Origin: an uncultured Acetobacteraceae bacterium | GTDB taxonomy: Bacteria; Pseudomonadota; Alphaproteobacteria; Acetobacterales; Acetobacteraceae | Direction of reading: 5' to 3' | Assembly (NCBI GenBank): GCA_903839965.1 | Contig: CAIMEK010000357.1 | Coordinates: forward strand, 1-10,115 | Length of the DNA: 10,115 nucleotides | Part shown: positions 1 through 6,942 of the stretch, in pieces | Layout: every line of letters begins with the position of its first letter | Numbering within the stretch: the stretch's first letter is position 1 | Translations under genes and position numbers: made by a program | The notes under the pieces: model-generated | Database searches by the model: none | The model's input: the letters and a program-made list of their open reading frames with translations, nothing else | Told to the model about the DNA's origin: nothing

Positions 1-1141
1 CCAGCAGCAGGTCGGCATCGGTTACGGTAGGATCCTGCCCGCCCAAGCCATAGCACGCCGGGCCCGGCGCCGCGCCGGCGCTGCGCGGGCCGACCGCCAT
101 CAGGCCAAGCGAATCGGCCGCCGCAATGCTGCCGCCGCCCGCGCCGATCTCGACCATCTCGACCGACTGGATCTTCAGCGGGTAGCCGCTACCGCGCTTG
201 AACCGGGCATGCCGCGCCACCTCCAATTCGTTGCCGATGCGTGGTTTGCCATCCAGCACCAGGCAGAGTTTAGCCGTGGTTCCGCCCATGTCGAATGACA
301 GCAGGTTCGCCTCACCTGAGCGGCGGGAATACTCGGTCGATGCGACCACCCCCGCAGCCGGCCCGGATTCGATCACGCGAACCGGGAGCCGCGCGGCCGT
401 GGCGCCAGGAACCAGCCCGCCGCTGGAGGTCATCCACAGCAACTGGGCATCGATGCCCCGTGCCACCAATTCATGTTCCAAATGCGCTGCATGGCGCGCC
501 ATCAACGGCTGGGTGTAGGCATTCACGACGGTCGTCGAGGCCCGGTCGTATTCCCGCACCTCCGGGCACACCGCTGAGGACAGCGACACATGCATTCCCG
601 GGAGCAACCTGGCGAACAGCTCGCGGATGCGGGCTTCGTGGACGCCGTAGCGATAGGCGTGCAACAAGCAGACAGCGACCGATTCCACGCCTTTCGCCTG
701 CAGGGCCGCCGCCACCCTGGCGACATCGGCTTCGTCGAGCGGCACCCGCGTTTGGCCTGCGGCAGTCACCCGCTCGGTGACGCCGAAGCAGAGGCTGCGT
801 GGCACCAGCGGCTCGGGGAATTGCAGTTTCAGGTCGTAGAGGTCGTAACGGGCTTCCGTGCGGATCCGCAGAATGTCGGCGAACCCGTCAGTGGTGACCA
901 GTGCCGTCCGCGCGCCACGGCGTTCCAACAGCGCATTGGTAACGACCGTGGTCGCGCCAAAAATTGCCTCCACGCGTTCGTCGGGCCGATCCGGCAAGCT
1001 CAGCAGTTCGTCAATACCACGCAGCACCGCCTCCGCCGGATCGTGCGGCGTGCTGAGCACCTTGTGCAGGATGATTCGTCCCCGCCCGTCCATCAAGGCG
1101 AGATCGGTAAAGGTGCCGCCAGTATCGAAGGCGAGTTTCAT
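1..1141 (-). CDS. hyuA: Hydantoinase/oxoprolinase subunit A (HyuA type), N-terminal part, cut by left edge
   Basis: This is the first 380 codons of a protein of the hydantoinase A / 5-oxoprolinase family, which uses ATP to open cyclic amides such as hydantoins or 5-oxoproline in the cytoplasm, usually with a HyuB partner. The N-terminus reads MKLAFDTGGTFTD, giving the family phosphate-binding motif at residues 6-13. It is followed by the typical ARYDLYDLKLQF stretch. A second ASKHA-type motif, DMGGTTAK, lies at residues 284-291, and GPACYGLGGQDPTVTDADL lies just before the edge. Relatives are about 680-700 residues, so a little over half is visible, and hyuB would be expected further left. 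The ATG at 1139-1141 has GAGGA six bases upstream. It starts 36 bases after livF and is probably the last visible gene of the liv operon. Acetone carboxylase beta and N-methylhydantoinase subunits share these motifs, so the family is firm but the substrate is not. Confidence 0.93.
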   Translation of the reverse strand, partial: MKLAFDTGGTFTDLALMDGRGRIILHKVLSTPHDPAEAVLRGIDELLSLPDRPDERVEAIFGATTVVTNALLERRGARTALVTTDGFADILRIRTEARYDLYDLKLQFPEPLVPRSLCFGVTERVTAAGQTRVPLDEADVARVAAALQAKGVESVAVCLLHAYRYGVHEARIRELFARLLPGMHVSLSSAVCPEVREYDRASTTVVNAYTQPLMARHAAHLEHELVARGIDAQLLWMTSSGGLVPGATAARLPVRVIESGPAAGVVASTEYSRRSGEANLLSFDMGGTTAKLCLVLDGKPRIGNELEVARHARFKRGSGYPLKIQSVEMVEIGAGGGSIAAADSLGLMAVGPRSAGAAPGPACYGLGGQDPTVTDADLLL

Positions 1142-1177
1142 CGTGGTCCTCGGGCAGTGAGCAGTGACAACTTCAGG

Positions 1178-1933
1178 TCAGACGGTTGGAGGTGCGGAGG
1201 TGCCCGGCGCCATGTCGAGCCGCCCGGTCATGAACAGTGAGCCGAGTTGTGCGTGAGTGATCGCCGCGGGTGGCCCGGTCCAGATCACCTGGCCAAGCCG
1301 CAAAACGGCGACGCGGCCGGAGACCTCCATTGCCTTGCGCGTGTTTTGCTCGACCAGCACCACGGTACAACCGCCTGCGTTGATGCGAAGGATCTCGGCG
1401 AAGACCTGCTGGATTGCCTGCGGCGCCAGGCCGACGGAGGGCTCGTCGATCAGCAGCAGGCGCGGTCGTAGCAACATGGCCATGCCCATTTCCAACATCT
1501 GCTGTTCGCCGCCGGAGAGATAGCCGGCGGGGTGGCGGCGTCGGTCGCGCAGGATAGGAAACAGATCGAAAACGAAGTCGCGGTCGCCGCGCTTGCCGCC
1601 AGGAAACGCGAAGGACGCCATGTCGAGGTTCTCATCCACTGACATCAGCGGGAAATTGCAGCGGCCCTGTGGCACGTATGCAACGCCGCGGCGCAGGATG
1701 TCGCGTGGCCGAAGGCCGCTGATGCGCTCGCCGTTCCAGCTGACCGATCCCGCGGTGATCGCGGTCATCCCGAAGATCGTCTTGAGCAGTGTCGACTTGC
1801 CGGCGCCGTTGGGGCCCATCAGCGAGATGAACTCGCCCGGTCCAACGGCAAGGTCCGTCCCGAGGAGGATTTCCAGCTTGCCGTAGCCAGCCCGCAGCCC
1901 TTCGACCTGCAGCGCTTTTGTGTCAGCCGGCAA
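1178..1933 (-). CDS. livF: Branched-chain amino acid type ABC transporter, ATP-binding protein LivF
   Basis: This is one of the two cytoplasmic ATPases that power a LivHM-type importer. The 251-residue length is normal. Visible motifs are Walker A GPNGAGKST (residues 40-48), Q-loop VPQGR (Q89), signature LSGGEQQ (139-145), Walker B LLLIDEP (159-165), and VEQN in place of the H-loop His, which is usual in LivF. The start is a TTG at 1931-1933 (reading M-PADTKALQVEG), supported by GGAGG six bases upstream at 1940-1944. That ribosome site lies inside the last codons of livG, and the two genes overlap by 11 bases, so translation is likely coupled. The family is clear. Proteins annotated LivF also serve importers for urea, amides and aromatic acids, so branched-chain amino acids are not established as the substrate. 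Confidence 0.96.
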   Translation of the reverse strand: MPADTKALQVEGLRAGYGKLEILLGTDLAVGPGEFISLMGPNGAGKSTLLKTIFGMTAITAGSVSWNGERISGLRPRDILRRGVAYVPQGRCNFPLMSVDENLDMASFAFPGGKRGDRDFVFDLFPILRDRRRHPAGYLSGGEQQMLEMGMAMLLRPRLLLIDEPSVGLAPQAIQQVFAEILRINAGGCTVVLVEQNTRKAMEVSGRVAVLRLGQVIWTGPPAAITHAQLGSLFMTGRLDMAPGTSAPPTV

Positions 1934-2699
1934 GGTAGGCCTCCACCACGCGGGGATCCCGGATCACCTCGTCGGGATCGCCGTTGGCCAACACGCTGCC
2001 GCGGCTGAGCACGACCAGTCGATCCGAAACTCCCTTCAGTACGTCGATGTTGTGCTCGACTATTACGAAGGTAACGCCGCTCTCGCGGTTCACCAGCCGG
2101 ATGTTCTCGACGATCCGCTCGATCATCACTGGATTAATGCCGGCGAACGGCTCGTCGAGCAGGATTATCCGAGGTTCGGGCATCAACATGGAGGCGAACT
2201 GCAGCAGTTTCTGCTGTCCAAACGACATCTCCCCGGCCCTTGTATGCTGCATATGGGCGAGCCCGACCCGCTCCAGCAGCACGGCCGCACGCGCGCGCAG
2301 GTCCCGCACCCGGCGGCGGGCGCCCGGACCAAACGAGAAGGTCGAAGCCAGGTTGGGGAAAGCAGCCATCTGGCCGGCGACCACGAGGTTGTCCTCGGCC
2401 GTCAGCGCGCGGAACACCACCGCCTTCTGGAAGCTTCGCAGCAGCCGCTGCTGCCGTGCGATCCGCATCATCTCCCAGCCCGTGATATCCGTCGTGCCGG
2501 CAAGCACGCGCCCTGCCGTCAGCGGCACCAGGCCGGTGCAGCAGTCGAACAGCGTCGATTTGCCCGATCCGTTCGGGCCCATCAGCCCGCAGATCTGGCC
2601 GGTGAAGAAGTCGAGGTCGACCCCGGCAACCGCGACGATCGGGCCGAAGCTCTTTTCGACCCCGCGCAGCGACAGCGCGACCTGGGGCTCAGCCGACAT
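1923..2699 (-). CDS. livG: Branched-chain amino acid type ABC transporter, ATP-binding protein LivG
   Basis: This is the second ATPase of the Liv-type importer; it pairs with LivF under the LivHM permeases. It has 258 residues, the usual size. Motifs are Walker A GPNGSGKST (41-49), Q-loop RSFQ (Q91), an atypical signature MSFGQQK (158-164; LivG proteins normally carry a Y/F-GQQ form rather than LSGGQ), Walker B IILLDEP (178-184), and H-loop VEHN (H216). The C-terminus, from DPDEVIRDPRVVEAYLAG, is the classic LivG tail. The ATG at 2697-2699 has GGAGG four bases upstream. The start overlaps the end of livM by 11 bases and the stop overlaps livF by 11 bases. Confidence 0.96.
   Translation of the reverse strand: MSAEPQVALSLRGVEKSFGPIVAVAGVDLDFFTGQICGLMGPNGSGKSTLFDCCTGLVPLTAGRVLAGTTDITGWEMMRIARQQRLLRSFQKAVVFRALTAEDNLVVAGQMAAFPNLASTFSFGPGARRRVRDLRARAAVLLERVGLAHMQHTRAGEMSFGQQKLLQFASMLMPEPRIILLDEPFAGINPVMIERIVENIRLVNRESGVTFVIVEHNIDVLKGVSDRLVVLSRGSVLANGDPDEVIRDPRVVEAYLAG
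1940..1944 (-). promoter_or_regulatory. Ribosome binding site of livF, supporting a TTG start
   Basis: GGAGG on the minus strand sits six bases before the TTG at 1933-1931 and within the 3' end of livG. No ATG or GTG nearby has a comparable site, so this decides the livF start. Confidence 0.65.
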
Positions 2700-3684
2700 G
2701 CGACCTCCGCAAGGACAAAGGCCACAGCCGCAGCACCACGCGGGCCAGCGGCTCGATCAGGCCCCGGGGGAACGCGAACACGCTGGTCGTGAGGATCAGC
2801 CCGTAAATGACCATCCGCAGTTCTGGGGCCATGCGCAGCGCCTCGGACAGGGCCACGAAGACGACGCTGCCGAGGATTGGCCCCAGGATGGTGCCGACGC
2901 CTCCGCCAAGGGCAACCACCAGCACCGTGTTGGTATAGGAGGGGTCGAACACGGTGGGACTGATTACCGTGATGTAGTGCACATAATAGCTGCCCCCGGC
3001 CCCGGCAAAGGCGGCGCTGAGGACAAAGGAGGCCAGTCGGTAGTGCCAGGTCTGCCCGCCGATTGACGCTGCCAGGATTTCGTCGTCGCGGATCGCGACC
3101 ATGTAACGTCCGGCCGGCGAGCGCACGATCAGGACAAGGAGTGCGATCGCCGACACACTCAGCAGCAGACCGAGATAGTAGAATTCGGGGATCGTATGCA
3201 CCTCGTAGCCGCCGGCCCACAGGCCGAGGCGCGGCCGGGGCACGCTTGACAGTCCCATGTCGCCACGCGTCAGGCTGACCCAGTTCTTCGCCGTCGATTC
3301 GAGAATGAACACGAAGGCAATGGTGCACATGACGAAGGAAGTGTGCCGCAGCCGCAGCGCCGGGATCGCCAGCGGCACTGCGAGCAACGCCGGCACGACG
3401 CAGGCGGCAAGCAGGTTGAACCAGAACGGCGTGCCGTAATGCATCGCCAGCAGGGCGGACGCGTATCCGCCCACGCCAAAGAATCCCATCTGAGCCAACG
3501 ACAGCATGCCGGTGTAGCCGAGGATCAGATTGAGCCCGAGTGCCGGAAGGAGGAATACCATCGAGACGACGAGCGTGCTGAGCTGGTAGGGGGTGGCCAT
3601 CAGCGGTAGTGCAGCGAACCCTGCCACTGCCAGGCTCGCCCAGGCCATCTGTCTGCCGCCGGACGGGAGGGCGATGCGGGGCAT
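2689..3684 (-). CDS. livM: Branched-chain amino acid type ABC transporter, permease LivM
   Basis: This is the inner-membrane permease that partners with LivH to form the translocation path. It has 331 residues and several strongly hydrophobic segments, roughly eight to ten by eye (for example around 16-50, 65-85, 90-115, 160-185, 215-235 and 255-300). The LivM family stretch LGLNLILGYTGMLSLAQ (residues 49-65) is followed by MGFFGVGGYASALL, and RSPAGRYMVAIRDDEILAASIG near the middle is the cytoplasmic loop expected to contact the ATPases. The ATG at 3682-3684 is one base past the livH stop. The nearest purine-rich stretch is weak and distant, so initiation probably depends on coupling to livH. 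An internal ATG (Met13) has no better ribosome site. Confidence 0.95.
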   Translation of the reverse strand: MPRIALPSGGRQMAWASLAVAGFAALPLMATPYQLSTLVVSMVFLLPALGLNLILGYTGMLSLAQMGFFGVGGYASALLAMHYGTPFWFNLLAACVVPALLAVPLAIPALRLRHTSFVMCTIAFVFILESTAKNWVSLTRGDMGLSSVPRPRLGLWAGGYEVHTIPEFYYLGLLLSVSAIALLVLIVRSPAGRYMVAIRDDEILAASIGGQTWHYRLASFVLSAAFAGAGGSYYVHYITVISPTVFDPSYTNTVLVVALGGGVGTILGPILGSVVFVALSEALRMAPELRMVIYGLILTTSVFAFPRGLIEPLARVVLRLWPLSLRRSHVG

Positions 3685-3685
3685 C

Positions 3686-4549
3686 TCAGTAGCGTGCCTT
3701 GATGTTGAAGAATCCGTACGGGCGCCACATCAGCACCAGCACGAGCAGGGCGAAGGCAACGGAGTCGCGGTACTGCAGACCGACGTAACCGGCCGTGAGG
3801 CTTTCCATGATCCCGAGCATCCAACCCGCCAGCAGCGTGCCCGGGACATTGCTTATCCCGCCCATCACGATTACCGCGAAGCTCTTCAGGGTGATCGTCT
3901 CGCCCATGGCGCCGTAGATGTTGATGACGATGGGCGCGGTCAGTACGCCGGACAGGGCGGCCAGGACGGTGCCGATGATGAAGGTAACCAGCACCACCCG
4001 GCGCACATCGACGCCGAGCACGTGACAGCACTCGACATTCTGCGACACCGCACGCATCGCCTTGCCGATGCGTGAGTAGCGGACCAGCCACTGCAGGGCG
4101 CCAAACACCGCGATCGTGACGATCAGGATCAACAGCCGCTGTTGGGCAATGTCGCGGCCGAGCACGTTGACCGGCTCCAGCCATCCGCCCTCGAAGATGC
4201 GGAACGTGCCGCCGAACAGCAGCGTTGCGAGGTTCTGCAGAACCAGCGATACGCCCAGCGTGGCGATGATGCCAGCGTCAAACGAGGCGTCGACCAGCCT
4301 TTGCATCACGACATAGCCGATCACCACCGCGATGGCGACCGAGACCAGCAACGCGATCGGGATAGACGCCAGGTAGGGCAGATCGAACTGGTCGATGGCC
4401 CACCAGGCCGCGAAGGCGCCGGCCATGTAGTATTCGCCGTGGGCAAAGTTGATCTGCCCGAGCACGCCGAGGATCACCGTCATGCCGACGGCAACCAGCG
4501 CATAGACCGACCCGATGACGAAACCATCGACGAGGAGGTTTTGCAGCAC
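3686..4549 (-). CDS. livH: Branched-chain amino acid type ABC transporter, permease LivH
   Basis: This is the first permease of the importer, a 287-residue polytopic membrane protein of normal length. The family motif GQINFAHGEYYMAGAF occurs at residues 31-46. The loop around YSRIGKAMRAVSQN is the likely ATPase-contact region, and the C-terminus MWRPYGFFNIKARY is typical. The start is a GTG at 4547-4549. An in-frame TAG at 4559-4561 lies only four codons upstream, with no alternative start between, so this start is well bounded even though the ribosome site is weak (AGG about eight bases away). It begins 52 bases after the substrate-binding protein gene and ends one base before livM. Confidence 0.95.
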   Translation of the reverse strand: MLQNLLVDGFVIGSVYALVAVGMTVILGVLGQINFAHGEYYMAGAFAAWWAIDQFDLPYLASIPIALLVSVAIAVVIGYVVMQRLVDASFDAGIIATLGVSLVLQNLATLLFGGTFRIFEGGWLEPVNVLGRDIAQQRLLILIVTIAVFGALQWLVRYSRIGKAMRAVSQNVECCHVLGVDVRRVVLVTFIIGTVLAALSGVLTAPIVINIYGAMGETITLKSFAVIVMGGISNVPGTLLAGWMLGIMESLTAGYVGLQYRDSVAFALLVLVLMWRPYGFFNIKARY

Positions 4550-4601
4550 GAGTTCAACCTATGCGCTAGTGTGCGGGCGGGTGACGGTGGGGGGCGCGGA
4601 C

Positions 4602-5795
4602 TTACGGCGCCGGGTAGGCGATCTGGGTGCGGAAGACGCCCTTGATGACGGGCTGGCCGTTCTCGACGAGGTAGAGAATCATCGGCAGGTCGGCCTGGTT
4701 GTGGCTGTCGAACTTCACCGCTCCCGTCGCCCCCTCGTAGGTAATGCCGCTCAGCGCCTGGCGGACGGCCGCGGGATCGGCGCTGCCGGCCTTGCGGATC
4801 GCATCGGCAAGCAGGTGCATGGTTTCCCAATGCGTGTAGGCGTGCACGAGCGGAACCTCCTTGTCGTACGCCGCCATGTAGGCGGTAACGAAGCCCTTGC
4901 TCCGCACGTTGTCGAAATCGGGTGACCACGCCGCCACTTCGATCGCTCCATTCAGCACGCTGGGGGCTGCCCTAATCGTCTGCGGATTAGTGAAATCGCT
5001 GTTGCCGATCAGCACGATTTTTCCGGCCAGGCCTGTTTCGAGCATCTGCCGGGCGACCAGCCGCGCAGAGGCAGCGTAGCCATACATCAGGATGGCCTGC
5101 GCCCCGGAACTCTTGATCTTGCTGAGAACCGGCAAGAACTCAGTCGTGGAGGCCTGGAAATAGTCCTCGCTGACCGCCGTAATGCCATAGCGTTCGAAGA
5201 ACCGCTTGGACAGTGCGATGGCGCCGCGCCCGTAGTCGTTGTCCACCGACAGGATTGCCACCTTCTGGATGTGATCCCGCTCGGCGGCGTATTCCAGCAC
5301 TATCCCGGCGCGCTGCTCGTCGGTCGGGTAATTGCGGAAGGTCCACTGGTACCCCCCCACCCCGGCCTTCAGGGTAATCGCCGGATCGGAGGACGCGGCG
5401 TTGAGGAGCAGTACCTTGGCATTCTCGACGATCGGGGAATAGGCGAGCGTTGCGGAGCTGCAGATATCACCGACCACGAATTGCACCTGGTCGTTGGAGA
5501 TCATGCGCTGCAACGACAGCACGCCCTCGACCGGCGTGCACTGGCTGTCGCCGCGGACGAGCTCGATCTTATGCCCAAGCAAGCCACCAGCGGCGTTGAT
5601 CTGCTCGGCGGCGAGGCTCGCGCCTCGCCAGGCAAAGCCGCCATACGGCGCATTTGCACCGGTCATCGGCCCGATCACACCCACCTTGATGTCGCCCGAC
5701 GCCGCCTGGACAGCCGGAATGGACCCGACGGCCAGACCGACGCCACACAGGGCGGCAAGGGTGAACATGAAACGCCTTCGCATGAGATTTGCCAT
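4602..5795 (-). CDS. livK: Periplasmic substrate-binding protein of the Liv-type ABC transporter (LivK/LivJ-like)
   Basis: This solute-binding protein of the Peripla_BP_6 family delivers substrate to the LivHM permease. From the chosen ATG (5793-5795) it has 397 residues. The N-terminus MRRRFMFTLAALCGVGLAVGS has a basic stretch and hydrophobic core, with a likely signal peptidase I site after Ala31 (AVQA/AS). Cys17 does not fit a lipobox. The mature part begins GDIKVGVIGPMTG, as usual. Cys86 and Cys112 are spaced like the conserved disulfide of E. coli LivJ (C53-C78), and CSSAT (112-116) matches the LivJ ligand loop, so an amino-acid-like ligand is plausible. GGGAGA five bases upstream supports this start over an in-frame ATG 26 codons further up (5873). 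It is the first gene of the operon, divergent from a LysR regulator. The ligand itself cannot be read from sequence. Confidence 0.93.
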   Translation of the reverse strand: MANLMRRRFMFTLAALCGVGLAVGSIPAVQAASGDIKVGVIGPMTGANAPYGGFAWRGASLAAEQINAAGGLLGHKIELVRGDSQCTPVEGVLSLQRMISNDQVQFVVGDICSSATLAYSPIVENAKVLLLNAASSDPAITLKAGVGGYQWTFRNYPTDEQRAGIVLEYAAERDHIQKVAILSVDNDYGRGAIALSKRFFERYGITAVSEDYFQASTTEFLPVLSKIKSSGAQAILMYGYAASARLVARQMLETGLAGKIVLIGNSDFTNPQTIRAAPSVLNGAIEVAAWSPDFDNVRSKGFVTAYMAAYDKEVPLVHAYTHWETMHLLADAIRKAGSADPAAVRQALSGITYEGATGAVKFDSHNQADLPMILYLVENGQPVIKGVFRTQIAYPAP

Positions 5796-5907
5796 CGTCG
5801 TCTCCCTGGACACCAAGTCGTTGAGGTGGGGCTGGAGCAGTCTTTCCGTGATCCCCCACAGACATTGTTGCATCGGTCTGGACGGTATTCAGCCTGGCAG
5901 TGCGGTG

Positions 5908-5924
5908 ACAAAGACCGGTTTTGT
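5908..5924. promoter_or_regulatory. Candidate LysR operator, near-perfect palindrome
   Basis: The sequence ACAAAGACCGGTTTTGT has a palindromic core ACCGGT flanked by ACAAA and TTTGT, broken only by one extra G on the left. It lies 61 bases before the regulator GTG and 112 bases before the livK ATG. It overlaps the weak candidate -35 of the operon. The position suits a LysR recognition site, but it does not match the published Nac consensus ATA-N9-TAT, and binding is inferred only. Confidence 0.3.
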
Positions 5925-5973
5925 ATGGCAGGGTCGGCAATCCCGATACCCGCCGGAGCGGGCAGGCGCGGAA

Positions 5974-5980
5974 GAGAGGA
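5974..5980 (+). promoter_or_regulatory. Ribosome binding site deciding the GTG start of the LysR gene
   Basis: GAGAGGA lies five bases before the GTG at 5986-5988. This favours the GTG over the in-frame ATGs far upstream, which would extend the protein back into the livK gene. Confidence 0.6.
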
Positions 5981-5985
5981 TTGCC

Positions 5986-6939
5986 GTGGATCTTCGCCGG
6001 CTGCGTTCGTTCGTGAAGGTCGTCGATCTGGGCAGCATCACCCGGGCCGCGGATGCCCTGCATATCGCCCAGCCGGCGCTAAGCCAACAGATCCTCTCCA
6101 TTGAACGGCTGTTCGGCCAGCCCCTGCTGGTGCGAGGCAAATCGGGCGTTACGCCGACGAAGGCCGGGCGGATCGCCTACCGTCACGCGCAGGTCATGCT
6201 GCGGCAGCTTGAGCAGGCCAAGACCGACGTGCGCGCGGCAGGCGATGGCCTGCAGGGGCGGGTCAGTGTGGGTGTCGTGCCGTACAGCTGCGCCAGTGGG
6301 CTGGTGCTGGCCCTGATGCAGGAAGTGGCCAACCGCTACCCGCAAATCCTTCTGCACATCCACGAGAACTTCGAGGGGGTCCTGGCTGGAGAACTATTGC
6401 AGGGAAGAATGGACCTGGCGTTCCTGTACGAACTCACACCACGGCCGGGCCTGCTATATTCACCACTGAACGTGGAACCGCTGTGCGTCGTCGCGGCACA
6501 TGCCATGGCTCCCGGGCTGGCGTTCGACCAGGCGATCGATCCCGCCACCCTGGCGGAACTCCCCCTGCTGCTGCCGAGCCGCATTCATGCCATCCGTCAG
6601 ATGGTCGAGGCGTACTTTGAAGCGAACCGGATCAAGCCAAGGGTGCTGGCCGAGATCGAATCTCTGGAGACGCTGTGCGCGGCGGTCCGGGATGGACTGG
6701 GGGTCGCCATTCTGCCAGCGCTCGCCGCGCGGGCTGTCGCGGGCGGCCCGCAGATCGTGGTCAAGCCGCTGCTCGGAGAGGCCACCGAACTGATGCTGTT
6801 TCTCTGCATGGCCGAGAGCCTCGGACCGTCTGAGGCAGTGCTTGCGGTCCATGATCTGGCCGCGGACCTGGCCGGCCGGCGTCTGCCGGCGAGGCCGGAG
6901 CCTGGTGGAGCGCCGGCCGCCATACCGGACGGCGCATAA
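5986..6939 (+). CDS. LysR-family transcriptional regulator, Nac-like
   Basis: This is a 317-residue LysR-type DNA-binding regulator, normal for the family. The N-terminal helix-turn-helix spans about residues 1-60 (DLRRLRSFVKVVDLGSITRA, then ALHIAQPALSQQI at 24-36) and closely resembles enterobacterial Nac and Cbl. Also Nac-like are RGKSGVTPTKAG, YRHAQVMLRQ and HENFEGVLAGELLQGRMDLA. The remaining residues form the effector-binding domain, with LPLLLPSRIHAIRQMVE. It is divergent from the livK-hyuA operon and is the obvious candidate for its regulator. Its effector is unknown; Nac itself needs none, so the control logic is uncertain. The GTG start follows a good ribosome site. The C-terminal tail after about residue 300 is Pro/Ala/Gly-rich and unlike the core family. 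Confidence 0.92.
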   Translation: MDLRRLRSFVKVVDLGSITRAADALHIAQPALSQQILSIERLFGQPLLVRGKSGVTPTKAGRIAYRHAQVMLRQLEQAKTDVRAAGDGLQGRVSVGVVPYSCASGLVLALMQEVANRYPQILLHIHENFEGVLAGELLQGRMDLAFLYELTPRPGLLYSPLNVEPLCVVAAHAMAPGLAFDQAIDPATLAELPLLLPSRIHAIRQMVEAYFEANRIKPRVLAEIESLETLCAAVRDGLGVAILPALAARAVAGGPQIVVKPLLGEATELMLFLCMAESLGPSEAVLAVHDLAADLAGRRLPARPEPGGAPAAIPDGA

Positions 6940-6942
6940 CCG

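Larger units (their letters stand above)
5796..5985. promoter_or_regulatory. Divergent promoter region between livK operon and LysR regulator gene
   Basis: These 190 non-coding bases separate the operon start (minus) from the regulator start (plus), the standard layout for a LysR protein that controls its neighbour and itself. I see no strong sigma-70 promoter. On the minus strand, TTGTCA (5906-5911) followed 16 bases later by AATACC is a poor candidate for the operon, as expected of an activator-dependent promoter. A near palindrome at 5908-5924 is annotated separately. Confidence 0.55.

Noticed and set aside
1920..3066. Long plus-strand open frames opposite livG and livM.
   Set aside because: Their products are Arg/Gln/His-rich with no domain, while the minus strand encodes complete, motif-bearing transporter proteins.
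5735..5795. Possible lipobox around Cys17 in the substrate-binding protein.
   Set aside because: The residue before Cys is Leu, which signal peptidase II sites do not accept, and a good signal peptidase I site (AVQA) follows.
5796..5873. 26-codon N-terminal extension of the substrate-binding protein.
   Set aside because: It would put a non-signal-like stretch before a normal signal peptide. The internal ATG has GGGAGA five bases upstream.
5494..5985. In-frame N-terminal extension of the plus-strand LysR protein.
   Set aside because: It would overlap the livK coding region in antisense. The GTG at 5986 has a good ribosome site and begins exactly at the LysR helix-turn-helix.
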